The notes under the pieces were generated by a model, which did no database searches, was not told the origin of the DNA, and saw only the letters and a program-made list of their open reading frames with translations. This document shows, piece by piece, positions 1 to 10,625 of a DNA stretch of 64,000 nt. Within the stretch, counting starts at the first letter, position 1. The number at the start of each line of letters is the position of its first letter. The stretch spans positions 1 through 64,000 of the forward strand of contig JNEN01000850.1 in NCBI GenBank assembly GCA_000697355.1. The letters run 5' to 3'. The stretch comes from Syncephalastrum monosporum B8922 (lineage: Eukaryota; Mucoromycota; Mucoromycetes; Mucorales; Syncephalastraceae). A program made the translations under genes and the position numbers.

Positions 1-906
1 AGCAGCAGCAGCAGCAGCAGCAGCCAGACTACCCACGGACGGGCAACAATAACAACAGCAACAGCAACCGACCGACCCTGCGGCGCAAGGGCTCACTTGA
101 ATCCATCAGTTCTGTCATGACTGAGTCGAGCGCTACCGTTCAGCGACAGCGGTTAACGGAGGCTGTCCAGCGGTGCGGTGATTATGGCAAATCAGTGAAT
201 GATATTGTGGACATGCTCTTAACCTTGAAACGCAAAGAGCGGTCTCTGTGTCTGTTCAATCACGACTTCTTGCGGGGCAAGATACAGGATGCGGTCGACG
301 CCTTAGAGACTTTCAATGAGGATAGTGAAGATGAATACGAGGCGAATGGGTAAGTCGATACTCTAAAGAAACCGGGGCCGGGGACCAAAAAGCCAAGATG
401 CTGAGACACTTTCCTTTTTATTTTTTATTTTATTTTACATCATACTTAGTATGAGTATGCCTGAGATGTCTACACCGCTCCCAGTGACCACCAGCGCACC
501 TGTGATGCAGATGCCACAGCAGCTCTCTCAACAACAGCATCCAGTCACCGTGGTGCCGCCGCGTATCTCCAAGGCAATCCCGATTGTCGCTCCTCCGCCG
601 GATTCTCCGACCAAGACAGCTTCTCCTAAACCCAAAGCCTCACCTACAAGCAACGTGCCAAAAGACAGCAAAACTCAGGAAGTCGAGAATCTCCTCGCTT
701 CGCTTGAGGGCAAACCCACACACGAAAAGAAGCAGCAGCTCGGTGACCGACTATTTCCGCTCGTCAAAGCGACAGGCACCAAACACGCTCCCAAAGTTAC
801 CATCAGGTTGCTCGACACCATTGATCTGCATGAACTCGCTCGTTTCATGCATGACAAGGATCGGCTGAAGGAGCAGGTCGATATCGCGTTTGCTTCCCTC
901 AAATAA
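1..906 (+). CDS. MLLE/PABC-domain RNA-binding protein, C-terminal part (5' end outside window)
   Basis: Exons 1-349 and 450-906. The frame is open to the window edge, so the start is missing. The visible part runs from a poly-Gln stretch and an Asn-rich linker, through a segment with two basic/helical blocks, to a Pro/Ser/Gln-rich linker. The last ~70 residues match the MLLE (PABC) domain of poly(A)-binding proteins: a KPTHEKKQQLGDRLFPLV helix pair, then IRLLDTIDLHELARFM in place of the usual LLEM..SELL core. MLLE domains bind PAM2 peptides in translation and mRNA-transport factors. RRM domains, if present, lie upstream of the window. It could be a Pab1 paralogue or an Rrm4-like transport protein; the sequence here cannot decide. 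The intron at 350-449 has GTAAGT and a pyrimidine-rich tract before TAG. Confidence 0.8.
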
Positions 907-1465
907 TTTCGCTCTCTCTCTTTTCTTTCTCTGGATATCCCACACCACTCAACAATTTATACTCTCTTGTCTCTCTCTCTCTCTCTTTCTTTTTTTTTTT
1001 CTTTCCCTTATTCCAATGTTGCTAATTTCCCCCCTCTCTTCCAACGTTCTTTTTTCTTTTTTTTTTTCGACGTGCACAAGTTTGAAACATACACATATCA
1101 CACTCACACACCTTCACCTTCACACTCACACTCACACATACGCACATAACCATACCTTTCTTTTCCTGTAAACGCGCCACAAGTATAGAAAGAGGGACAG
1201 AGAGAAGCCGAGAAACCCCGGTTCTAGCGTAGTATACCTTTGGAATGTAGACAAATGGTCGGATTGCTTACAGGCAATATATTTCTTGTGCAGAACGTAG
1301 AGTGCACCGCATGTGCGTCTTTGTGTATTCAATATGTGCGTATTGTGACACGGGAAAGTGTATTTTGACCTGTTCCCGTGATGTCTCGTCGTTTTCCCTC
1401 GGGGACGCCTTTTCGTTTCATCTTTTCGACACCTTTTTTGTGTACTTGCGTATATAGAGTAGCTT
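907..1465. other. Intergenic, pyrimidine-rich
   Basis: Contains CT/T-rich tracts (about 967-1067) and a CA-rich stretch (1089-1145), probably 3' UTR and spacer. The antisense frame across 1132-1872 is open for 246 codons, but it lies opposite the exons of the next gene and resembles no protein family. Confidence 0.6.
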
Positions 1466-2460
1466 ATGCTGGCGGAAGCGAGGGTACCGTTCTCTAGGAA
1501 TATGTATTGTCTCGCCACTAACTTGAGCTCTGACCCTAGGATGTTCGTCGCGACACGGCCCGACTCGCCAGTTTCTTGCAAGAATGCCTGACATTGGGCA
1601 ATCTTCGAGTAAGTACAACCCAGATTATACTCTCCATGATGCTCATTGATTTCTTTCAAAAGGGGTTTAAATACTTTGAGACATTTTTGCGTGGTCGTGA
1701 AGAACTGGTCTTGTGCACGCGTGGCAAGCAGCGACTGGAACCTTGGACTTTGATGCCTCCTGCCGGTCTGGCGCGCACTCACAGCCGACATATTCACCAG
1801 TAAGTAGGGGTATGTCAAGCCTTCCATAGACTCATGACTTAGCCCGCAACTTACTTCGGAGATGATGCCCATGAGTCCTTCTGACGAGGACCTGTTGAAG
1901 GTATTGGATGGATATGCATGGTGTTGTCACTCACCTACTACAATGACGACATATTTAGCATCACGAACCTATCATATTTCTAATTACAGGGTACAGCCGA
2001 TACAAATGTCCCTATATCTATGCAAGTGCCTATTCACCACTGTGATTCTATGTCTCATATACAACAACAGCTCCGGTCACAGCACGAGCATTTGGTGTTG
2101 CAAGAGGAAGGGAACGTGATGCAATCAAGAGACAGCACATCCGCAAGCTTTTTTGACCAGCCACTGACGCTGAACACTGATACAGCTTGGCGACGCCATG
2201 GTACGTTAATGGACGGAGGAAAGAAAAGCTCAGGTTCTTAGTGACCGATAGAAAATGTGGGCTTGTGGCAAATGGTGTCCGAAGTGCTGACGATCGTGCT
2301 CGACCCCAAACCCGTAAACCCCCTGGAAATCGATTTTCAATACCTGGATTCACTTCCACTCGAAGAGAATGTCTTTCTAACAGGCGGATTAATCCACTTC
2401 TTACAAGACGTCTGGCTCCAAGCAGACCCGTCGACTCCTCTCGCAGCCGCAGGCAAGTGA
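1466..2460 (+). CDS. Unrecognised six-exon protein (about 233 aa)
   Basis: Exons 1466-1483, 1540-1608, 1663-1799, 1843-1900, 1990-2200 and 2252-2460. All five introns (42-89 bp) keep the phase, which is the main evidence that this is a gene. The first 90 residues are basic and helical, with a block around ARLASFLQECLTLGNL and an RGREELVLCTRGKQ segment. The middle is Gln/His/Ser-rich and probably disordered. The C-terminal 70 residues form an acidic, hydrophobic helical region (LWQMVSEVLTIVLDP...FLQDVWLQ). I see no signal peptide, membrane segment or known catalytic motif. A fragmentary transcription or adaptor protein is possible, but no family is recognised. The ATG at 1466 is the least certain point; the first exon codes for only six residues. 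Confidence 0.5.
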
Positions 2461-3266
2461 AGAAGCAAGAAGAATTACTCGTGGCTCACACTGTTTATTT
2501 AAAAAGTATATGAGGATATCAAGTCAATGCAAAACCGTCATTTAGCACACATGTATGAATACACAGCCCGGAAGAATGAATCTTGATCGTTTAGCATCCT
2601 GTATTTGCAAGTTATTGTCAATGAACGCAGCCAGTAGCTTGTGCACAGGATATGTGGGATGGTCCGAGTCTATGGGCTCGTTAATATGTTTATGACGAGT
2701 TGCAGACGACACCTTTGTATGTACTTGGCCAAGTACCTAAGCATGCGGAAAATTGTTTAGTCAGCGAGATATTATGGGATACGTGGTTCGCACTTTCTCG
2801 TCAGGGGCGAGATAGCCATAGGCTGCATAAATCGTGTCAAAGTACGGCGCAGTGGAAATGGGCAAATGGCGGATAGGTCAAGGAAATGCCCCGCCTATAA
2901 AATTTTCGCTACTTCGGCTGTATGCTTATCAGAATAGGCGACCGAGAGACCGTTCGTCTAATGTTGAATCAGGCACCACATAGAGCACATTAAGGACATG
3001 AGAATCACATCAGCTAGGCAAAACTGTTGACATCAAATTTCAGGTACAAACTGAACTGTAGGCCCTCTTCAAATGCAAAGTAGATGAAACCGGAAGAAGT
3101 GCTATATATGTGTTTTGTGAGGAAAGATTTGCTATATCCATCAGTCAACCATAGTGTATGTATCTGAGACAATAGTGATTATGATGATATGCAAGGCAAA
3201 AGTAACGGCTTGAGATTCTCACGGAGAAATTGTTCCAATAAAATAATCGAAAGCCTGATAGAAAGC
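2461..3266. other. AT-rich intergenic stretch
   Basis: No open frame with family similarity, no RNA gene and no clear repeat was seen here. It forms the left flank of the gene-poor, transposon-containing region. Confidence 0.5.
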
Positions 3267-3647
3267 TCAGATGTACTGTTTTGCAAATAGAATATTGACT
3301 ATCGATTCTTTAAACAAAAATATCTGGATACTTAATCCATCTTCGCTTGCGACGAATATTTTCAGTAAACGAGACGTTTCTATCAGTAAGTCCTGTAAAG
3401 AAATGTAAGGAGAGATCATATTTACAATATGCATTTCAGAAAGCAGTTTTTTAATTACGTTCAGTTGCCACAAAGTCTGTACCATACGCTGCAAATCCGC
3501 TTTAGTCGTCGCTGGCTTGACCAGTAGTCTAATTTTTTTCACCTCATGTATGGCGAATACTCCATATAGGGACATCACCAACATGTAATCATAACTGAAA
3601 AGTCCCCTTTTCAAAATTGCCGCTGGTATATCAGGAAATCTGCTCAA
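3267..3647 (-). pseudogene. C-terminal fragment of an unidentified (possibly multicopy) protein
   Basis: A 126-codon minus-strand frame ends in a stop at 3267. It has no ATG at its upstream end and runs almost up to the Tc1-like element at 3661. The translation is protein-like (amphipathic helices such as LQRMVQTLWQLNVIKKLL), with a segment YGVFAIHEVKKIRLLVKP that recalls the C-terminal ends of repetitive hypothetical proteins of Mucorales. Together with the minus-strand fragment at 5064-5516 it could be one gene split by the transposon. Both the family and the split are inference. Confidence 0.35.
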
Positions 3648-3660
3648 TAAGAAACAGGCG

Positions 3661-4726
3661 GTGCCTGGGCAGCTTACCGATAAGCCTCTTTTATTCTCTT
3701 ACGTTATAACGGTTCTGAGCACCGCGGACAAGGCCCAAGTTATTGCTTTCAAAAAAGCTGGCTGGAAGGTCACCAAAATCGCCCATGAACTGAATGTGTC
3801 ACGACAGACCATTCATAAGGTCATCGCTCACTACGAGGAATATGGTCACCACGAGCGAAAGGAGGCTCGGGAAGGCCCAGAAAGCTCACGGAACGCGATG
3901 AGCGTTCTCTCCTACGCGAAGTCAAGAAGGATCGTCGCGCTCCACTTCGCGACATTGCGCAGCATTCCGGCCTCAATGTGTCGATCCAGACGATTCGACA
4001 ATCTTTGAAACGTGCTGGCTCCAATTCCCGGGTTGCAAAGAAGAAGCCGTTCCTGACGGAGAAGCACAAGGAGAAACGTCTTGCCTTCGCCAGAAAGTAC
4101 AAGTCCTGGACCCTTGACGACTGGAAGAAGGTCTTATGGACCGACGAAGCCAGCTTCGAAAAGGGCAAGAAATCAGGGCAAGTACGCGTTTGGCGCACGA
4201 AGGACGGGGCCGACCTCAGCGAGTGCCTCGCACCCACCTTCAAGAGCGCCAGGACAACGGTGATGGTCTGGGGTGGGATCACCCACGGCAAGAAGACGGA
4301 GCTCGGCTTCTTCGAGAAAGAAGGTCGCCGGACCAAGAGCACTGCCGTGGACTTCGTTAGCCAGATCTAACGAAGGTCCACTGAAGCGTTTCTTGGACAG
4401 CTGCCCTGGTTTCCTGCTCATGGAGGATGGTGCGCCCATACACCGTAGCAACGCACCGAAAAAGGTGGCTGGAAGAGCATGGGATTGTCAAGATAGACTG
4501 GCCGGCACAATCGCCAGATCTCAATCCCATTGAAAATTTATGGAAGCAGATGAAGCAGAAAGTGCAGAAGGCACACCAGCCAGCCATGACTCATGAGGCT
4601 TTCACAAAGTCTATCATAGATGCGTGGGAGTCTCTTGACGAGCTGGAATGGAACAAGCTCATCGAGAGCATGCCAGATCGCATTGATGCTGTCATTAGGG
4701 CGAAAGGCGGCAGTACGAGGTGGTAG
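3661..4726 (+). mobile_element. Degenerate Tc1/mariner-type transposase
   Basis: The N-terminus has the helix-turn-helix DNA-binding pattern of Tc1 transposases (AGWKVTKIAHELNVSRQTIH, about 3755-3815). A second, GRPR-type basic block and helix-turn-helix follow. The DDE catalytic core comes next: VLWTDEASF (first Asp), LMEDGAPIH (second Asp) and SPDLNPIENLW (Glu). The second Asp is followed by Gly where Asn is usual. At least three indels break the frame: about 3852-3877, near 4370 where an in-frame TAA appears, and about 4456-4463. All catalytic residues remain, so inactivation is by frameshift. I could not find matching terminal inverted repeats on the two flanks, so the element ends are undefined. 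It no longer encodes a full transposase. Confidence 0.88.
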
Positions 4727-5063
4727 AGCTCTTCTGCTTCTCTATAGACCCAAATAAACTCCACCTATCTACCTCAAATTCATACATCATATAATATGCC
4801 ATTGTGGCTACAGAGAGGTGTTTATTATATCTCTATAGCATTAACAGCTGTGGAGAAACTACAGTTGAAGATACTCTGTTGGGTGATGAAAAAGACGGAA
4901 TTTCAAATGTGGTACCTTTTTTCTGTCCACTGACTGCACAAATGGTGATGATCTAAGATATGTTCTGTGAGCTACTAGCTGAAAAAAATTAAAATAACTC
5001 TAGAATCATCCGATATCACACCATAAAATCGTATGCCGCTTCAGTTGATTCAGCAGTGTCTTA
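4727..5063. other. Right flank of the transposon
   Basis: AT-rich, without a coding signal. A copy of the sequence just left of 3661 in inverted orientation was looked for here and not found. Confidence 0.45.
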
Positions 5064-5516
5064 TCACCAAGCGGATGTCGAAGTAGGATGCAGCGTATAA
5101 TCTTTTTCAAGTTGGTAGCAGCTTGATCCGGTCGCTGACAAAACGCTTGTAGCCACGCGTTGTCGGTGAGCGAGAGGCTTCAACAAGGCAAATTTCGAAA
5201 TCAATTGATACCACGAATATTTTTCCATCAACGTTTGCACTTGAGCTCCGTCTGTCCCCATCGTCAAGACCATCGTCGTCGATTGCCTTTACCGCCGAAA
5301 CTTAGTTTCTCCCCTAATGAGCAAAGGTTGTTACAAACAAAAAGTAAACACATGATGCATGCATTTGCTGATGTACCACATAAGCTCAAAATCGGGAATG
5401 TCTCGAAAAACTTTGTCGAAGACAGGGTATAAGACCGTTGACATATAATTTCCTTCTGCTTCCTCCTGTTCCAGTAAAGAGCGTCCATGCTTGAGCTGAC
5501 GGCGGCAACCATGCAT
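5064..5516 (-). pseudogene. Fragment(s) of an unidentified, frame-broken gene
   Basis: Two adjacent minus-strand frames, 5516-5331 and 5273-5064, read like pieces of one protein. The first contains YPVFDKVFRDIPDFELMW; the second starts MVLTMGTDGAQVQTLMEKYSW and continues LISKFALLKPLAHRQRVAT. They are out of register and separated by about 60 bp without good splice sites, so the gene looks decayed. The order on the minus strand (this fragment, then the Tc1-like element, then 3647-3267) suggests a single gene interrupted by the insertion. The family is not identified. Confidence 0.35.
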
Positions 5517-7372
5517 ATTAGATATATCAGCTCAAACAACCAGGGGAATGGTGCGTACGCGGCTGGCCAACACAATACGCATCGTAAGTGCTTACTATAC
5601 AGTACATTCATCGTTTTTACAGCCGCTTTCTTCAGCTTTGTATCCGCTGAAGATTTGCCATGTCTTATGTGGTCCTTCAGTTGGCTTATGGCTGGCTCTT
5701 TGGAAGCGGGATCCTATCAGTAAGGGAAGTGTGATAAGCAGTGTGTCAAGCTGATCATTGACAGTCAGCCATAGAGAAATATCCGGTAGTACCAGTTGCT
5801 TTACAATATACAAGCGTTGGGACTCGCTCCGCTTCGTCCAAAAGACATTCGGTGGTGCTCCGAGTGGGAGTGCGCCCCTCGCCTGCGGCTACAGGTTATA
5901 ACGACCCTCCATTTAATTCTTCTGTCACTCTAGTCCGCTGCCACCGCTTGACGGAGGCCAGCTCCCATAACCCTGTTCACCTTTGGCGGGTGAGAAAGCT
6001 GTAATAAAATGATCAACTTCATCCTTGTTACGGGGACATTCAAACATACCACTGTCTTCTCACGGCGTACGACTTCCTCAAATTCTGTGACAACCAAGCA
6101 TTGGACATCCTTCTATAGCGCGATACTTCCGGGATTACTGTCGACGAAGAAATGAACAAGGTTATCGTATTTCTGCTGCATAAAGCCTATGAGGGTAGGA
6201 GTGGCATTGCGTTCGCCCGTATAAAGATGTGCCTAACCTCATGCTCCGTGCCATTGTACTGACCAGCAACCATGGGGAGGAGCAGCAGTTGACCGCGTAG
6301 TGGTCGAAGGACTTGATCCCGCATAATCGTTGAAACTCAGCATGATTAACATATGCAGATCCACAATCAGCCAATATGAAAACCTTTATCTTTCTTACTG
6401 AGTCTTACGGATACTTACTTGTCAGACTGACTGCTGCCACTGGTACTACAACAAAAAACATCTCTCTCACACACTAATGCAAATAGGATATGATCGCACA
6501 GTTCGAAATGGCTATTAATCGTTCTTGTCTTCTTTCCAGGCTTGTTTCTTTTGCTCTGCTGCTGGTGGGTGGATGCACAGTATCAGTAAAGGCATGCGTG
6601 GTACCCAAGGACACTCTTTACGTTCTTGCTGCATCCACGTCCGCATTACAGCAAGCTATCTTTTCCACTAAGATTTATTTATCTCATGTGTGGATACATT
6701 TTGATCCTGGCGAGCCCAATTTAGTTATCAGTGTCAAGTATCTGTACTCCAGACGACGACAAGGGATACAGTGTCTTCTAATTCAAAAAAGCCGAGTTGT
6801 TCTGTATATCTTATTGCTCTTTCTGTGAATTGTTTGGGGGCAGGTAAATGTAACATCTGTATGGGTTATAATGTACGCTTTCCATGCTGTCCACAATCAT
6901 CGAGTGGATATAAAGCGTTGATTTTAGTTATTCGTATACGGCGTAGGACCTAGATACATCCCTACTCCATATCCTGGAATAGCATGTAAAAACACTGTCC
7001 TGACAAGCAAAGATGCCTCTCATCACTTCTAATTCAAAAATGCAGTACAAAACGCTGATGTCTGGCTCACCACCTCCGAAACACCAGTATAATGGCTACC
7101 ATATATCGGATTGCAGTTCTGTAAATCATACTAACTATCCACGGCCGCACTGACGGGTTGATAACTACACTGCAGGAAGATTAAAAAAATGTATCAGGGC
7201 ACGTGCTTTAAACTGACCAAACCCTTATACTGCATATCATATCTGCTCACCCGTGCAACTTGTTCTTTTCTTTCCATATCGTAGCCACACGCTCCTTATC
7301 CACAGCAGCAGCTTTTGGTTCCAGGAAGGCATGCTTGTAATATAGCAGTGAAAGTGATAAATTTAGCGGTGA
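5517..7372. other. Gene-poor spacer with no supported gene
   Basis: Short frames only. A plus-strand frame at 6490-6828 could begin with a signal-like segment (from the ATG at 6508), but it has no family similarity and no support from introns. A GC-richer patch at about 5815-5990 stands out from the AT-rich surroundings and may be a repeat remnant. The last part (7260-7372) is the probable promoter of the downstream E2 gene. Confidence 0.4.
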
Positions 7373-7426
7373 ATGGCTGAATTCATTGACAGCCTTGCAT
7401 CTTTGTATCAGCGCCTCTTCTCGCAC

Positions 7427-9182
7427 ATGAGTCTCAGCAACATTGCACGCAACCGATTGAACAAAGAATTGGGTATAACATAAACCAGCAGCCTTTCTTT
7501 TCCAGAGCTAAACTGAACCAGGCGATCTCGACCGCGATCCACCACCGGGTATTACCTGTTACCCCTCTGAAGACGACATTACACGCCTCGAAGCCTGTAA
7601 GTTAAGAATGTGTCTCCATTCGCTGCTAACACATGAAAAGTCTTAAAGGGTCCGCCCGACAGCCCTTATGAAAAAGGCATGTTCCGGCTTGAAATCCAAG
7701 TACCCTATAATTACCCCATGGAGCCGCCCCAAATACGCTTCAAGACCCCGATCTACCATCCCAACATTGACGACAATGGAAGGATATGCGCCGATATCCT
7801 CAAAACAGGCGACAAGGGCTCCTGGCGACCCGCGCTCAACCTGTCGACGACCCTAATCCTGCTGAGTACATTGATGGCCTCGCCCAATCCAGACGACCCG
7901 CTGGTCAAGGAAATCGTGAGTTCTAGGAAAAGACACGCGATCGGTTCACTTATCTTCGCACAGGCTCATGAATTTAGCATTGATCATGCCAAATACGTCG
8001 CCAACGCACGAGCGCACACTGAAAAGTACGCTATGGGTGCATCTGTTTCGGCCACCACTGAAGTATGTCGAGGAGATATTCCCCTATACAGTTGACTGAT
8101 CCCTTTCCTAGGTCGCTCCTAAAGAGAATGACGCGTCTTTAAACGTAGAAACAGCACATTCTTCATCAGCCATTGACGACACACGTGTATCTGACAGTGT
8201 ACGTGGTCCTGCGACGTCCACGTCAGATACACCATCTCAGGCACCGCAAACAGGGTCAAAGTCGGGCGAAACAAAGCATATCAGCGACCTCGACACGTCC
8301 ACTCCAGCGCCCAAGAAGCCGTCTCGTTTATCTCTGTCCTCCAAAAAACGGAAACGAGCAGAGGATCAGTCTCAAACAAGCGAATCTTCTTCATGGTCGG
8401 GCGCAACTCAAGAAGAGTCTTCGTCGCAGACTTCTTTTGCCAAGCGCCCAGGCTTCACACAATCCAGTCAACCATTAGTACCATCAGCCCCCACCCAACA
8501 AAGGGCTCCTTCGCCAAAGAACTCTCCGAAAGAGACAGCACTCGTCCCAGATCAGGGCACGATGCAGTCGAAGAACGGTCGGTCTTCTCAGACGGTTTCC
8601 TCTCAGAAACCAGTGGCAGCGTCAGCGCAACAGAGCGAGCCGGCATCACAAGCAAAAAAGCTTAAAAAGACATCATTGCCCTCACGTAATACGCCCAAAA
8701 AAGAAAGACAGCACTCCCCCAGCTTGTCCAAAAGCTCTTCATCCGTTCCTGCCCTGCATGACACATCGATCCTGCAGTCCCTAAGTGACCCCAACGCACC
8801 CATTTCACCTCCCCCATTCAAAGAACTCCGCGACACTCCCTCCAGTTCAGTGGATGCCTGGCGAGGTTCGCAAACCACGTCGAACCAAGAACAGCGAAAG
8901 CCTCCTCAGACCATCGCGTCCAAGTCAGAGAACACACTCAGAAACGAAAAGGACAGTCTGATTATCGCGCCGGACAGCCACGTCCAAGCTAAGGGACAAA
9001 CTGCCAGACGTATGCCTATGACGGACGCGCTTGAAAATTGTGGGGAAGTCAAGGCTCCAGCACAACAAGTAGCTTTATTCCCAGTGACTCATGAGAAATC
9101 CATGCGGCCCAAGAAGCACAGCAAGCTGAGTTTATCTAGAACCAGGCGTCAAAAGCAACAGCAGCAACCCCAGCAGCAGTAG
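7427..9182 (+). CDS. Ubiquitin-conjugating enzyme E2, UBE2T-like, with long disordered tail
   Basis: Exons 7427-7472, 7522-7596, 7641-7915, 7964-8062 and 8112-9182 give 521 aa. Residues 1-165 are an E2 (UBC) fold: [13 protein letters not shown], then [19 protein letters not shown], the HPN motif (residues 80-82) and the active-site Cys (C90 in NGRICADIL), then WRPALNLST and [10 protein letters not shown]. The PPPGITC start, YEKG and PNPDDPL resemble UBE2T, the E2 that ubiquitinates FANCD2 in crosslink repair. The remaining ~350 residues are Ser/Thr/Pro/Gln-rich and probably disordered, with a basic KKRKR-type nuclear signal early in the tail and a Gln-rich end. An in-frame ATG at 7373 would add 18 residues; 7427 is preferred because it matches the usual E2 start. 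Confidence 0.88.
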
Positions 9183-9289
9183 CGTTCGGGTAAATTGTCG
9201 GCCGAGGATACCCACATTACTTAATCCGCATTGGCAACAAAAAAGAGTATTTCACCCATTCAAACGATCCCCACATTTCATTCATCCTC

Positions 9290-10426
9290 ATGTCTGTACC
9301 TACCTTTGAAACCCTTGCTCTGACGCTCTTCCCTTCGGGCGTGCTTGAAATCGCCTTCAACCGACCCCGTGTATATAATGCCCTGAACGGACAAGTTTAT
9401 AAAGTATATGCCTATAAATGTTAATTCTTGTTGCCATAGCAGCTGATCGTCCCCCCCCCTCCCCTCACGCCTTGTAGGACTGGCTGGATGCGCTGCGATG
9501 GGCCAAAGTGGATGATAAGGTCAGCGTGGTTGTGCTGACCGGTCGTGGCAAATACTACAGCTCAGGCGCTGAGCTGGGCGTACCTGATCTCTCTCCCGAA
9601 GGTCAGGAGCGCATCGCTCGCCAACGTGGCATTACAAAGTAACAAAGCGCGACAATGAGTGCGTTAACGTGATAATGACCATGTAATTTTAGAGATGTGG
9701 TGTCTGAGCTTGTATGTTTTCCCAAGGTACTGATCTCTGCTGTCAATGGTAATAATGCACAAATACAGATAAATAAAGGATCCGACTAACCAGACGAATG
9801 AACCGGTTGATGCAGGCCCAGCTTTCGGTTTCGCAGTGACAACATTAGCACTCTGTGACGTGGTGTACTGTGTACCCCATGCAACCTTCGCGACGCCTTT
9901 TATGAAACTCGGTACGTCCAGGTGACGACTATGCTGGATTCATTCACTCAAAACACTGTGGTAGGTTTCTGTGCCGAAGGATGCTCGTCTGCCCTTTTCC
10001 CTCGCATCATGGGTCACTCGCGCGCCAATGAGATACTGGTAACGCATAAAGAAATAGTAAAAAAAAGAAACAATCAAAACCTTATATGAATACATCTTTT
10101 TTCCTTAGCTGATGGGCCGCACGTTCTCTGCAGACGAAATGGTGGCCTGCGGCATGGTGAGCCGCACCCTGCCTGCCGACGGCTTCCGCGAACAGGTGCT
10201 GGCACTTGCGGAAGACACGGCCAAGTTCAGTCTCGAGGCGCTTATGACAACCAAAGATCTCGTCCGCCGCGTCGACCGCGACTTCCTGCTTCAGGTGAAC
10301 GAAGAAGAAATCAAGCGCCTGGCCGAGCGCAAGAGCAGCGAGTACTCGATTCAGGCCTTGCGCAACTTCGTCGCCGAAGCCGAGCGGAAGCGTGCTGCGA
10401 GAAAACAACAGAAGAGCAAGCTGTAA
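9290..10426 (+). CDS. Peroxisomal enoyl-CoA isomerase/hydratase (crotonase family, ECI2-like)
   Basis: Exons 9290-9403, 9478-9638, 9693-9748, 9816-9911, 9965-10038 and 10109-10426 give 272 aa. Crotonase features appear in order: the FNRPRVYNALNGQVY N-terminal substrate region, GRGKYYSSGAELG (first oxyanion-hole segment), SAVNGPAFGFAVTTLALCD (second oxyanion-hole segment), and the EGCSSALFPRIMG region typical of delta3,delta2-enoyl-CoA isomerases. The protein ends in Ser-Lys-Leu, a classical PTS1, so it should act in peroxisomal beta-oxidation of unsaturated fatty acids. A basic helix precedes the signal. Isomerase is favoured over hydratase because the second catalytic Glu of hydratases is not evident; this is inference from motif inspection. 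Confidence 0.9.
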
Positions 10427-10558
10427 ATAGGAAGACAATGATTACCTTTTTCATTCTGCTTGTTTTTAATCATGATGAATTGCAACTATATCACTTTCTC
10501 CTCCTGTCGCGAAAAATCAATTTTTCCTTTCCCCCCTTTTTAATGGTACTCGGATATG

Positions 10559-10566
10559 TATATAAA
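10559..10566 (+). promoter_or_regulatory. TATA box of the CFEM-like gene
   Basis: TATATAAA followed by GGGG lies 60 bp upstream of the ATG at 10626 and just past the end of the enoyl-CoA isomerase gene. Confidence 0.6.
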
Positions 10567-10625
10567 GGGGAGAGATCACTGGTGGAGGGGACCTCACATC
10601 TCCTTCTCCACGTTACATGCTGACA

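Noticed and set aside
1132..1872. 246-codon minus-strand open frame
   Set aside because: It lies antisense to the exons and introns of the plus-strand gene at 1466-2460, has no family similarity and an unnatural composition; the plus-strand model has five phase-consistent introns.
5815..5990. GC-richer patch as an RNA gene or SINE
   Set aside because: No internal promoter boxes, tRNA-like fold or terminal features could be recognised by eye.
6490..6828. Possible small secreted protein (plus strand)
   Set aside because: The N-terminus can be read as a signal peptide, but the remainder has no domain, the frame is not supported by splice structure and the region is AT-rich and gene-poor. Kept only as a remark in the spacer entry.
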